The notes: generated by a model from the sequence alone, not told the origin. DNA of 33,537 nucleotides from Paramacrobiotus richtersi (GCA_034698045.1 JAQGAU010000235.1:1-33537); one strand, 5' to 3'; shown: positions 19,607 to 29,154, counted from the stretch's first letter. Numbers and translations are program-made.

Positions 19607-20751
19607 CTCATGAAACTTTTAGTGGTAGTTCTACCGTAGCTCCGCTGCGCTTTGGCCTCTTTGATAAAAAGGTCAGAACTATCTTCACTGCTGTACAACT
19701 AAAGAAATTCTTCTGGTACACAAAAAATAATCGATTCGAATCATTCGATCGTTTCAATGATTTCTGTTTAATTCGGCAAAGAGCATAAAGTGAAGATCGC
19801 AGGTCAAACATATCAGTCACGCTCGGGGGATCGTTGATTCAGAAAGATAAGCTAGGCGGTTTTGGACTTGGATGGGTGACCGCTGTCGCATTCAGTGGCT
19901 TATGCGTTTCCACGAGCCTCCGCTAAATCGGATTCTTCATGGATTCAACAAGGTCTTCGGATTCACCAGGAACCCACTTTCGGCTCGCTGATGCCTTTGG
20001 ATGAATGTATGGACTACGGACGATACGGATCTTGTTGTCTTCGTGGTTGTTGCTTTCATGCACACTTTGGTAGTCACAGCTCAGCAATTCTGTGATGAGT
20101 TGTACTACTGCTTCAATACGTAGAATTTCATTTATTTATTTATTTCCTTCGTAAGCAGACAACCCGTTGCCGGGACTCCGGTCTGTTTGGCTTAGACTTC
20201 ATGATGTATCTGTCTACTCTCTGATCATCAGATTCTGATGTGTGGGGTGCTTTTTAGTCCACCAGGATGTGACTGATTCAGAACCGAATACAATACAATA
20301 CAATTTCTGAACAATTTTTGAACCTTTCAGATATATTTGAAACATTCAACGGTTCCAAAAGGAAACGCAGATGGGTTGAGTCACCGAACGATTATGCAGT
20401 CCGTACAAATCACAATTCAATCCTCGTACCAACCGCATGAGAGCAAAAGTCATCATCACCAGTAAAAACTGTAAAAAGAAAACGAAAAGTGCTGCTGGGG
20501 ATAAACACAGCCCATAAAAACTGAATCATAAATGTCACGTTCATTTTGAAACTAGGGATGCTTGCAGAGAAAGGAAAACGTAAACGATGCTGACAGGAAG
20601 GGAGCCCAATAAAACATTTGCCCTAAAGCTTCCAACAAATCTCGCGGGAATCGAGAATTTTCAGCGCGGCATGTCCGCGTTAATTTCCTGCTTGTCGCTC
20701 TTGCGCAACGGCCAACCCTTGCGCGCGCAACCAACTTTTCTTTTAATATAG
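19607..20751. other. Spacer with inserted DNA between C and A genes of the second block
   Basis: Compared with the third block, where C and A are only about 640 bases apart, this spacer is longer by roughly 900 bases starting near 19820. The extra DNA includes the 5S rRNA-like segment, an ATTT microsatellite (about 20128-20145) and an AATAC microsatellite (about 20286-20302). No gene is supported. Confidence 0.55.
19841..19900 (+). repeat. Degenerate 5S rRNA-like segment, possible head of a 5S-derived SINE
   Basis: GACTTGGATGGGTGACCGCT (19865-19884) is the box C region of animal 5S rRNA almost to the base. AGAAAGATAAGC (19841-19852) before it resembles the box A region. The spacing between the two is shortened and the rest of the 5S gene is not recognisable, so this is not a functional 5S gene. 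It lies in the roughly 900-base insertion between receptor genes, and an ATTT run about 250 bases downstream could be a SINE tail. The boundaries are uncertain. Confidence 0.55.
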
Positions 20752-21091
20752 GATAAAGGTTATTATGGCGTCCGCTGCAAATTACACGGTTCGTCGAACC
20801 ACAGTTAGCGTGCGCATTTGATAGGATTATCGAACTCTGACTTCAAACAGGAAATTATTAACTAACCTAGCTTTGACATACCGTGCAGTTCTGCGGATCC
20901 GTGATCGCCTTAGGCTTAGGATTATTAACCAAGGGGAAACGGCAACAAAATACGCTGTAGGCACCATGATTACTGCTCGCCAGATCCTTATACATTAAGA
21001 GGGATTTTATATGAGATTCCATTTCTAAGATTTCTTCGACGCAAGCATCAGGCATTTTCACATCACAAGTTAAACGATTCTGCCAAATATT
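20752..21091 (+). promoter_or_regulatory. Duplicated group A upstream module, copy 2
   Basis: Aligned with 15421-15764, 25761-26072 and 29155-29482, from GATAAAGGTTATTA to the start codon. It includes AAACAGGAAATTATTA and GGATCCGTGATCGCCTTAGG. TTTTATATGAGATTCC about 80 bases before the ATG could act as a weak TATA element; the copy at 29155 has CATATAAGATTCC in the same place. Confidence 0.6.
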
Positions 21092-22063
21092 ATGTCCAAT
21101 ATTACAACTAATTCCACAGTCTCCATCGCCAGACCATATTCTGTTTTGTTATACTGGAGTCCCGCACAATCATGGACGACCGCAGTTTGTACACTCGCCA
21201 TTATCCTCAACGCTTTTCTGTTGTGGTTGCTGATTAGCAAAGTAAAACCATGGACGTCATTCACGGTCTACATACACGTTCTAACTATCAGCAACATCAT
21301 AAACGCTGTCCTCCAGAGTCCGGTATCGATTCTGGTCAAGGATCTCCTCCCCGTGCAACTAGTCACATCATTCTGCACTGTCCATTTATTTTTCCGTGTA
21401 CCGACCGGTCTCATGTTACCAGCGTGTCACATGCTCATGTGCTTAAATCGGATTTTGGCCATGATCGCTCCGTTTCACTACAAACGCTACCATACCAAAC
21501 AATTAGTCTGGGGAATGTGTTTAACATTGCTGGTGTTGAGTGTTATATTTTCCCTTCCCGGCATCATACTGGACGCGCTCTACTACCGAAATCCAGCGGT
21601 CGATGAAAGGTGTACTTTGCAGTTCGGAGCGCGCAGTTTGAAGAACTGGAATCTGGTATACGGTTCTGTATTCTACGACCTACCGGAGATCGTGATTGTC
21701 CTTAGCTATCCGCTGTTTTTGTGCTATAAATTTCGAATGTCCAGACAAAGATCTATTCGGACTATCAATCCATCAGTGGAAAACGGGAACACTGGTCGGG
21801 ACGTCAGCAACTATTCGGTACAGCCAAGTGCTAGACGGTCCAAGAGAATGGAATCACGCCCACTCGCGGTTCTCACTCTGCTTACTATCAGTGTCGCCGT
21901 GTGCTGGACCCCGTCAAATGTTTACTATTTGATTGAGTCGCAAAGTTACACTTATTTCCTTATTATGAACCTACTGAAGCTGGCGCATTCCGCTTTGGAT
22001 CCAGTGCTGCTGCTGATTTCTGTGGGAAACTTGAGAAATGCGCTTACGGAACTTCGACTCTAG
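21092..22063 (+). CDS. Class A-like GPCR, group A
   Basis: An intronless 323-residue receptor. N3 and N7 are sequons; C95 and C174 are the disulfide pair. N68 is in helix 2, N119-R-I at the end of helix 3, W140 in helix 4, DLPEIVIVLSYP in helix 5, CWTP in helix 6, and ALDPVLLLIS in helix 7. The loop after helix 1 (KVKPWTSF) and the loop after helix 3 (KRYHTKQLVW) are as in its paralogues. It is nearly identical to the genes at 26073 and 29483, with most differences in the N-terminus, loop 3 and the last residues (TELRL). AATAAA at 22393-22398 is a possible poly(A) signal. Presumed membrane receptor coupled to G proteins; ligand unknown. Confidence 0.94.
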   Translation: MSNITTNSTVSIARPYSVLLYWSPAQSWTTAVCTLAIILNAFLLWLLISKVKPWTSFTVYIHVLTISNIINAVLQSPVSILVKDLLPVQLVTSFCTVHLFFRVPTGLMLPACHMLMCLNRILAMIAPFHYKRYHTKQLVWGMCLTLLVLSVIFSLPGIILDALYYRNPAVDERCTLQFGARSLKNWNLVYGSVFYDLPEIVIVLSYPLFLCYKFRMSRQRSIRTINPSVENGNTGRDVSNYSVQPSARRSKRMESRPLAVLTLLTISVAVCWTPSNVYYLIESQSYTYFLIMNLLKLAHSALDPVLLLISVGNLRNALTELRL

Positions 22064-22251
22064 GGTTAACATCAAGAATGAGTTATACTGAGGAATCCGA
22101 GCTCCCAGCTAGCAGTGCGAGTAAACCATATTACAGCTTACGAAATTGCGTATTTCCCATGATATGTAAAACGATGAGTTCTGCATGTGTACATATTATA
22201 ACGTGTAAGCTGTTGTTCGTACAGGTGTGCAGTGATCGCACTGATTGTGTC

Positions 22252-22269
22252 AATGGGGATCTCCCCATT
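22252..22269. repeat. Short stem-loop behind group A gene
   Basis: AATGGGGA (22252-22259) and TCCCCATT (22262-22269) form a perfect eight-base stem with a two-base loop, flanked by further complementary CGCACT and AGTGCG. It lies in DNA with no counterpart in the 3' flank of the gene at 15765. Confidence 0.45.
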
Positions 22270-22557
22270 AGCATTCTGAAGTCGTAGTGCGTAGCAGAAT
22301 CTTCTAAGCAAATTAGTGTTGATCTGGCCTGTGCGCCAACCGGGCTAGCTTGCTTATCACGTTACGTACGTTCGTTCGTTCCCTTATTTCCTAATAAAAA
22401 TCCTGATTGTCGTTGTGTGTGCTTCGTGGATCGTGTAAAGTGTAGAGTCACCTTTTCCTGAATCGTAATCTGTAAACCCACCACCTTGTGTTCATCCTGG
22501 CGAGCCTGATCGGCAATCCAGTTTGAGTGAGCTAGATCTCATGTGTAATATTCAGTT

Positions 22558-22673
22558 GATCACACGAAGCCGCTCGCTAGTAATTAAGAAAACAATTGCA
22601 TTGTTTGCTCTATATCTAGTTATAGAAACAATGCACTATCGTTCTCATAATTACTAGCAAGTGGCTTCGGATC
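22558..22673. mobile_element. Long hairpin / foldback element
   Basis: The arms at about 22558-22615 and 22618-22673 are near-complementary over some 50 bases (GAAGCC-CT-GCTAGTAATTA, GCATTGTTT, CTATA blocks), with essentially no loop. The corresponding 3' flank of the gene at 15765 lacks it: homology between the two flanks resumes at TTGTTTCTCTCTTTAT immediately after the hairpin. This fits a recent MITE or foldback insertion. Confidence 0.65.
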
Positions 22674-22678
22674 ACCTC

Positions 22679-22880
22679 GTTGTTTCTCTCTTTATTACTT
22701 CTGTTAGTTCTATGGCGTCTCGTCAGTATTAAAGAAATTCTACCGTCCGTTCATCTGATAATCGAGTTAGCCGGATTCATATCTGGGAAGATGTACCCAA
22801 GGTTTTGCAAACAATCTTGTAAGTTGTAACCGTCACGAGTTTTATGCCGAAAGATTTTCATACATAATAAAGCACACATG
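22679..22880. other. Conserved 3' module of group A genes, copy 2
   Basis: Begins TTGTTTCTCTCTTTATTA and contains GGTTTTGCAAACAATCTTGTAA-like and GAGTTTTATGCCG blocks that match 16849-17050, 27222-27330 and 30640-30845. A four-base difference disrupts the frames open in other copies, which favours a noncoding element. Confidence 0.5.
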
Positions 22881-23095
22881 CTAACAGACCTCATGCGCTA
22901 GGAATTTGGGCGGGCGCCAAAACAGAGATCCTGGAGCGGAAGTAAATGTGCTCCTAAAGACACATACTAGACACATAGCATCTCTATAATTATGTAAAAA
23001 GTTGAGAAGGATGACAAGACACATTTTATTAAGGTTCGGGGGGCAGCTCAGTAAAGAAATGTGACTGAAGATTTTTATTACCAGTGAAAGTATTT

Positions 23096-23687
23096 TTCGG
23101 ACGTTAGTTCACAGTGCTGTGTTCAATCAGCTACCGGAGTTCGAGATTTTGTAGAGGTATTCGTTGTTTTTAGATTTGCAGAACAGCAGCCGGAGAAAGA
23201 ATGTTTAGTCGACGGCTGCGATAATTGTGTCAGCACTTGCCTAGCGATCTCTTTTCCCAGAGTTTTGGGATTTTTAGATCTTCAGTACCAAATTTTTTGT
23301 GAAATTGTAGTATGCAATCGGACTTGGTATATCCCACAACGGGTTTGTCTGGTTACGAAAAAATACAATTTTGAGTCCAAGCGTCGACGATCGGTGCGGC
23401 CGACGAATAGTAACAGCTGTGATAATCCGAAAGGACAGAGAGAAGAAAATGAAAGGCAACAACAGCTCCCGAAAACGTGCGCATTCTCCGTTCCTACGCT
23501 TCTAACTATCAGTGTTTCACTCTGCTGGACGCCGGCTGAATGTCTACGACGGACGACGGGCTCACAAGAGTATACGTTTTTCTTAGCCAGGAACTTGCTG
23601 AAATTGTCTCCTTCCGCTTTCGACCCGATCCTTTTGGTCATATCTGTAGAAGATTTAGGAATGCGGTTTTCCACAATCCTACTCTAA
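23096..23687 (+). pseudogene. Truncated group B GPCR relic 2, interrupted by about 195 bases
   Basis: The first part (23096 to about 23180) matches helix 5 of the gene at 13103, including the segment coding QLPE. About 195 bases with no counterpart follow. The match resumes at about 23377 with KRRRSVRPTN, the NPKGQREENERQQ loop, CWTPAE, EYTFFLA and FDPIL. Helices 1-4 are missing, as in relic 1. The helix 6-7 part is still open but has damaged motifs: CWTPAECLRRT replaces CWTPANVYF, and SPSAFDP replaces HSAFDP. It cannot encode a receptor. Confidence 0.87.
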
Positions 23688-24175
23688 CCGCATCACCACT
23701 AGCCAGTTAGTATGTACTGTATATTTGGTGTAATTAATTGGCGCATTTAATGATATTTTTTCACGACCGAGAAGAAATGAACGAGATTCTGTTATTTTTG
23801 AAAATGATTATGAGCCAAAACCATAAATGCAGCCATGCAATTTACGGAGCAATGATAATTACTTATAGTTGCGAACTGTCGATATTCTGGTCAAATTGTC
23901 AGGCACTTATCATTAGCATCCGCTTGCTCCAAAAAGGGGACGCTACAAGTTGAGGCGATATATGCGTTTCGACTAATAAGAATGAAGAAACCTGCAGTGC
24001 GAGTTACTGTCTATTTATTATCAATATTGATTTGTATATTGGAAATTTCCAGACAGAATCACGCACAAATAGACTATGGTTGATTCCCGTTATAACCCTA
24101 ATACGACGCGGTAGTTTTAATATTGCGATTTAACAGCTGACTGATTGTGAAGTGAAATAACTCATCGAAGTGAAA

Positions 24176-24472
24176 GTTGCGAAAGAATAACTTCATCAGT
24201 ACGCCTTACGAAGTACAACCACGGGATAGGTTTTGCCTTCCGTTTTACACAACAGGAAACCACTAGCTTCTTGTTTATGCCACTGCAAATTAGGCTCACT
24301 TCACGCCTTCTCTTATTTCCCGCAATCGGTTCAGCTTTGAAACTTAACGCGCCCGACCTAAGGTTAGATATAACTCCTGCAAGGAACAGATATATGCACC
24401 ATGTATACGCATAGTCAGTCGCTAACTGCACAGAGAGAGTAGTCACGGCAAAACCGCTCCTTGAAATCTACG
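24176..24472 (+). promoter_or_regulatory. Duplicated group C upstream module, copy 3
   Basis: Aligned with 14172-14446 and 18342-18637. GATATAACTCCTGCAAGGAA holds a TATA-like element at 24369-24374. Homology to the second block extends further upstream through the B-relic flank, showing that B relic, spacer and C gene were copied together. Confidence 0.6.
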
Positions 24473-25436
24473 ATGCTGAACTTTACGCAAAATTCCAGCT
24501 CTTTAGTTCGACCTTTATATTCCATTGAATCGCACTGGAATAACCCGCAATCATGGACAACGGCCGTCTGTACCATCGCAGCGATCCTGAACGTGTATCT
24601 TATGGATCTGCTCCTCTTCAAAGTAAAACCACGGAATTCCCTGACGATTTATATCTTCGTTCTGACACTGTGCAACATTGTGAATGCGGGTGTACAAAGT
24701 CCGATGTCGCTTATGTTCAAAGATCTACTGGAAGGTCAAATGGCACGGTCGTATCATACAGATAATGATCCGCGTACCCGTCGGCTTCGTGCTACCAGCG
24801 TGTCACATGCTGATCTGTAGTAACAGATTCTGCGCGATACTGCTGCCCTTCATGTACAGACGCTGCCATAACAAACGATTGGCACGCAAAATATGCTTGA
24901 CAATGCTACTAATATGTATCGCATTCGCTGTGCCAGGGATCATTCTGGATGAGGTGTACTACAGAACTCCGTTGATGGACGAAACATGCGCTCTGCAGTT
25001 TGATTCCCGGAGCATGAAGGACTGGAATGCAGCTTTTAGCGTTGTGTTTTTTGTGTTTCCTGAGGTTGTAATTGTGTTAACTTATCCGGTTTTCCTCTAC
25101 ATGCGATTTAAACAACGGACGATTTGTCCGTCAAATCAAAGAAGCGGTACGGATACGGAAATATATTCTACTGGAACACAACAGAAAACGAGTCGGCCGA
25201 AGAAACGGTCATGCCGCTCCTTTACCATTCTTACCCTTCTGGTTGTTAGTGTGGTAATTTGTTGGACACCAGCCAATGTTTACTACGCCTTCGGGCTGCA
25301 AAATTACGGTTTATCCGTTGCGAAAAATTTACCCAAGGTATCACATTCCGCCTTGGATCCGCTTTTGTTGATGGTTTCCGTGAAGAATTTGAGAATAGCG
25401 GTAGTGGAATCAGGAGTTGCTTTACGTTGCAGTTAG
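24473..25436 (+). pseudogene. Group C GPCR with a single frameshift
   Basis: From the ATG at 24473 the sequence follows the intact gene at 18638 through helices 1-2, then changes frame near 24755. Compared with that gene, five bases are missing between GGCACGGTCGTA and CAGATAATG, exactly where the conserved helix 3 Cys should be. The second frame then runs open to the normal stop at 25436 with LICSNRF, AFAVPGIILDEVYYR, CWTPANVY and ALDPLLLMVS. Loss is probably recent, since only this one lesion is seen. It could also be an allele or an assembly error. Arg again replaces the helix 4 Trp (RLARKICL). Confidence 0.85.
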
Positions 25437-25533
25437 TGACTGAAATTGTTATTGGTAATTCCACTACAGTTATACGATGCGCTTTGGCCTTGTGTGTGGA
25501 AAGGTCAGAACTAGTCTATCCTGCTGTAACATT

Positions 25534-25539
25534 AATAAA
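25534..25539 (+). other. Candidate poly(A) signal of the frameshifted group C gene
   Basis: AATAAA stands 98 bases after the stop codon. The aligned position behind the intact copy at 18638 reads TAAAGAAA, so the signal is not kept there. Confidence 0.4.
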
Positions 25540-25700
25540 ATTCTTATGGTTCGCAGAACATGTTCGATTCGATCGTTTTACAGATTGTTAGTAGTCCGGC
25601 AAGGAATAGCATGTAAAGACCTTGAAAGATCGAATAGATCTGCAATACCTACACAAGAATCAAAAATCCGGATTCTTCAGTGAATTGATGATGTAAAATG

Positions 25701-25760
25701 TTAGTTTTCTTCTAAGAAAGAAAGAAAGAAAGAAAGAAAGTTAGTTTTCTTCTAAGACAG
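25701..25760. repeat. AAAG microsatellite flanked by a 16-base direct repeat
   Basis: TTAGTTTTCTTCTAAG occurs at 25701-25716 and 25741-25756. Between the copies lie six AAAG units (25717-25740). This looks like a 40-base tandem duplication with repeat expansion, just before the group A upstream module. Confidence 0.8.
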
Positions 25761-26072
25761 GATAAAGGTTATTATGGTGTAAGCTGCAAATTAGACGGTT
25801 CGTCGAACCACAATTAGGGTGCACATTTGATAGGAGTATCGAACTCCGACTTCAAACAGAAAATTATTAACAAAATTTATCACTGACCTATGGTGCAGTT
25901 CTGCAGATTCGTGATCGCCTTAGGATGCTTAGCCACGGAGAAGAGACAACAACTGTCGCAGGCGGCATCATTCCTATTTGCACAAGCACAGGTAATACAT
26001 AAGGAGAGGGATTTCAGATTAGATTCCATTTCTAAGATTTCATCGACACAAGTACCGGACATTTCACAGACT
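25761..26072 (+). promoter_or_regulatory. Duplicated group A upstream module, copy 3
   Basis: Aligned with 15421, 20752 and 29155 modules. It is open in frame with the receptor from 25890, but the other three copies are not, so I regard this as leader rather than extra coding sequence. Confidence 0.6.
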
Positions 26073-27044
26073 ATGTTCAATATTACAACTAATTCCACTG
26101 TCCCGATCTCCAGCCCGTATTCTGTTGCCTTACACTGGAATTCCGCCCAATCATGGACGACTGCAGTCTGCACAGTCGCCATTATCCTCAACGCTTTTCT
26201 GCTGTGGTTGCTGATAGGTAAAGTAAAACCATGGACGTCATTCACCGTCTATATACACGTTCTAACCATCAGCAACATTATAAACGCTGCCCTTCAGAAT
26301 CCGGTGTCTATTCTGGTCAAGGACCTCCTCCCCGTGCAACTTGTCACTTCATTCTGCACTGTCCATTTATTCTTCCGTGTACCGGTCGGTCTAATGCTGC
26401 CAGCGTGTCACATGCTCATGTGCTTGAATAGGATTCTGGCCATGATCGCTCCGTTTCACTACAAACGCTACCATACCAAAAAGTTAGCCTGGATAATGTG
26501 TTTAACACTGAAGATGTTAAGTATTATATTTTCCCTGCCTGGTATAATACTGGACGCGCTCTACTACCGGACCCCAGCGGTCGATGAACGGTGTACTTTG
26601 CAGTTCGGAGCTCGCAGTTTGAAAAACTGGAATCTAGTATATGGTGCTGTGTTTTACGATCTGCCGGAGATCGTCATTGTGCTGAGCTATCCTCTGTTTC
26701 TATGCTACAAGTTTCGAATGTCCAGACAACAATCTGTTCGTACTATTAATCCATCAGTAAAAACCGGGAACAATGGTCCGGATGTCAGCAATCACTCGGT
26801 ACAGCCAAGTGTTAAACGGTCCAGAAGAATGGAATCGCGTCCGCTCGCGGTTCTCACGCTTCTAACTGTCAGTGTCGTCGTGTGCTGGACCCCGTCAAAC
26901 GTTTATTATTTAGCTGAATCGCAGGATTACACTTATTTTCTTATTATGAACTTACTGAAACTGGCTCATTCCGCGCTGGATCCGGTACTGCTGCTGATTT
27001 CAGTGGAAAATTTGAAAAACGCGCTAATAGAACTTCGGGCCTAG
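26073..27044 (+). CDS. Class A-like GPCR, group A
   Basis: An intronless 323-residue receptor starting MFNITTNST. The frame extends 61 codons further up, but the ATG at 26073 aligns with the starts of the three other A genes, so I chose it. N3 and N7 are sequons; C95 and C174 are the disulfide pair. N119-R-I ends helix 3, W140 is in helix 4, CWTPSNVYYL in helix 6 and ALDPVLLLIS in helix 7. Nearly identical to 21092 and 29483; differences cluster in the N-terminus, helix 4 (LKMLSIIFS) and loop 3. It is the A member of the third block, and no B relic follows it. Ligand unknown. Confidence 0.94.
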   Translation: MFNITTNSTVPISSPYSVALHWNSAQSWTTAVCTVAIILNAFLLWLLIGKVKPWTSFTVYIHVLTISNIINAALQNPVSILVKDLLPVQLVTSFCTVHLFFRVPVGLMLPACHMLMCLNRILAMIAPFHYKRYHTKKLAWIMCLTLKMLSIIFSLPGIILDALYYRTPAVDERCTLQFGARSLKNWNLVYGAVFYDLPEIVIVLSYPLFLCYKFRMSRQQSVRTINPSVKTGNNGPDVSNHSVQPSVKRSRRMESRPLAVLTLLTVSVVVCWTPSNVYYLAESQDYTYFLIMNLLKLAHSALDPVLLLISVENLKNALIELRA

Positions 27045-27221
27045 GACAGCCTCAAAAGAACAGCTCATACTAACTTTGCAGCAGAACTCCTATGAAACTA
27101 GGATGCCAGTCTCCTGAGCAACATTCACGATCATTGTTGAATATAATATACTTTACGCAATGTATTTTCACGAGAAGCTGTGATAATGCGCTGTGCATTG
27201 GTTAAATTACCTGTGTTTGTT

Positions 27222-27330
27222 TTTCTCTTTATCACCACGCAGAAGAAAAATATTAAAGTTTTTCAGAAATCTTGTGGTCATGACTATCAGCAGCTTTATC
27301 CCGGCATCTTTGGTACATCGTATTTTTATA
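27222..27330. other. Conserved 3' module of group A genes, copy 3
   Basis: TTTTTCTCTTTATCA, AGTTTTTCAGAAATCTTGTG and CAGCTTTATCCCGGCATCTTT correspond to the blocks behind the other A genes. It is the most diverged of the four. Confidence 0.4.
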
Positions 27331-27520
27331 AGGGATTCGATTCGTACTAACAGAGCCATGGTAAATATGGACGGATAATGATAGAAATGCAGACACAAGA
27401 AAGCAGTAAAAGTAAAGCTCAAAACGTAGAAGCGAAAGCAAAACCTACCGCTAAATGAAAGTGCCACGTTTTACGATAGCCAAGTTATACGATTATAAAT
27501 GAACACCATTAATAGTATAT

Positions 27521-27987
27521 GTCAGAATTGGGCTACAGCTCTGGCGAGCTGTAGCCAGAAATTCCTGGCGACCAATCAGATTTGCGTTCATCTAGCCAGC
27601 TTCGGTTTTGCTGTTCCACCTGGCGAGGTGGAACTGATCGCCAGAGCTGGCTACACACTCACTCACTCACGATCGTGCGAATGCAGTTGTCAAGACTAGA
27701 CTTCTTTTCCTTTTGTAAATGTGGTTCCCCAGGTGTTGTTAGACAGAAATATGATTTTTCTACCCATTGTCAGTGGTTTATATGCGGGAAGCGTACCAAG
27801 CATCAAATAATCTGAGAAGGCACTTCTAACGGTTATCAGAGAACCCTGTGAGCACTCCGAATGGATAGCACGTGCTGTTATCGACTTGCAGTCGGATTTT
27901 CAGTTGTACCCCATTTTGGCTGTTTACTTCTGTTCGTCGCCGGGAATTTCTGGCTACAGCAGGCCAGAGCTGTCGCCCAGTTCTGAC
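27521..27987. mobile_element. MITE-like element with about 58-base terminal inverted repeats and internal hairpins
   Basis: Bases 27521-27579 and 27930-27987 are inverted copies with few mismatches, starting GTCAGAAYTGGGC at each end. Inside the left repeat, GCTACAGCT (27532-27540) and AGCTGTAGC (27547-27555) form a perfect nine-base stem. A second perfect stem, GTTCCACCT (27613-27621) and AGGTGGAAC (27626-27634), follows. Both loops read out of the same CTGGCGAG octamer. The 467-base element has no coding capacity. No clear target duplication is visible. Confidence 0.72.
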
Positions 27988-28154
27988 CTATACTCATATT
28001 AACAACGTAGTTTCATCCATTTTGACACCACTCTGCAGTACTGTGCGGTGCGAAAGAAGTCAACCGGCTTCTCCTAATGTGGATAATCCGTCTCAACCAG
28101 TCCAATCAGCTTGATTCGCAAAATCGAGATTAGCCTTCAGAATCCCTTAGAACA

Positions 28155-28275
28155 CTGACATTACCTTTCACGATAGCAGTAGTTTAACAAACAAAACACT
28201 CCCAGATTTGCTTCGGACAGTATTGTCGTGACCTTTGCATGCAAGTTGATGCAACCAAAGCGTACGCAAAAGGCC
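28155..28275. repeat. Dispersed repeat, copy 1
   Basis: ACCTTTCACGA, CACTCCCAGATTTG, TTGTCGTGACCTTTG and AACCAAAGCGTACGC-AAAGGC appear in the same order at 32935-33035. A shorter related part occurs at 31115-31200. This copy lies directly upstream of the small ORF at 28331. Its nature is unknown. Confidence 0.55.
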
Positions 28276-28330
28276 GGTTGTTCATTCCCACGTATTACAT
28301 ATAAGAGACAGCTGCTTGTATTTGCAGGAA

Positions 28331-28618
28331 ATGTTTATCAACGCCGTTCTGGTAATACTGCCGGTATTTCTAAGCATTCAGTCGGAAACCCCTATACAGT
28401 GGAACCCCAACAAACGGGAGAAGATCAAGTCCGATTTTCAAGGCTCGGTGGAACTGCAGCAAAACAGTCGTTCTACGGTCCTTGAGGCACGCACTACGTA
28501 TAGACCAGCTGAGGCGATGGCACGCAATCGCCGAAGAAAAATGACGTCAGTCACAGCACTGCCCTGGACACCAAGTGTCGCAAATATGATGCGCAGTCCG
28601 GCGACTGTTTTTTTTTAA
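28331..28618 (+). CDS. Hypothetical small secreted protein (uncertain)
   Basis: A 95-codon open frame starting MFINAVLVILPVFLS, which looks like a signal peptide with cleavage near residue 18. A polar, basic remainder with no cysteines follows (RNRRRK near the middle of the C-terminal half). CATATAAGAG about 35 bases upstream could be a TATA box. I do not recognise a family. It may equally be a chance frame or one exon of a larger gene. It lies between two group A receptors, behind a copy of the dispersed repeat. Confidence 0.3.
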   Translation: MFINAVLVILPVFLSIQSETPIQWNPNKREKIKSDFQGSVELQQNSRSTVLEARTTYRPAEAMARNRRRKMTSVTALPWTPSVANMMRSPATVFF

Positions 28619-29154
28619 CAGCTTTCGCCAATCCAATACGGAGCGCTGCTGCAAATAATGCAGTAACAGCATGCCAGATACGAACCGTCAGGAGACCCAT
28701 AGTGTTTGACCTGCATACAACAGTTTATGGGAGATATTAATATTGACACATATTGATCCGCAGTGTTGTGTATATACAGTAGTATAGGTACATTGTCCAG
28801 GATATTCATTGATTGCTCATACCACGAGAAGGTGAATGTTCGGCAGTTTTCAGGGAGCAAGATTTTGCAGTTTAGTACGTACTTACAACATAGTCGGACC
28901 GGGCGCTAATTGTACCGGACGGATGAGTCACAATTCATCTAGCGGCCCTGCGTCCGTTGTCAGCCGTGCTACCCATTGTCGCCCGCTAATACGTAATGAG
29001 TAAAGTGAATCTATTCGACGGGACACCCAGCTATACATCACAGTGCGTGACTACTGATCGATTTTCACAGAAAGCGTAGAAATCTGAATCCTTCAGTGAA
29101 TGAAAATGTGTTTTTGTAAACGAAATGAGCATAATATTCTTTATTTTCCAGCAT
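28619..29154. other. Spacer before the last group A gene
   Basis: No gene is supported. At 28903-28950 there is a compact, GC-rich segment able to form a stem (GGGCGCTA with TAGCGGCCC, one bulge), but it matches no RNA family that I can name. The last 100 bases contain AAATCTGAATCCTTCAGTGA, also found upstream of the 15765 gene near 15380, so the group A upstream module may begin here. Confidence 0.4.

Noticed and set aside
25890-26072. 61-residue N-terminal extension of the receptor at 26073
   Set aside because: The aligned upstream DNA of the other three group A genes is not open, and all four share an ATG at the position chosen.
28903-28950. Compact fold resembling a small ribozyme
   Set aside because: The hammerhead core is not present; only a plain stem with a bulge can be drawn.
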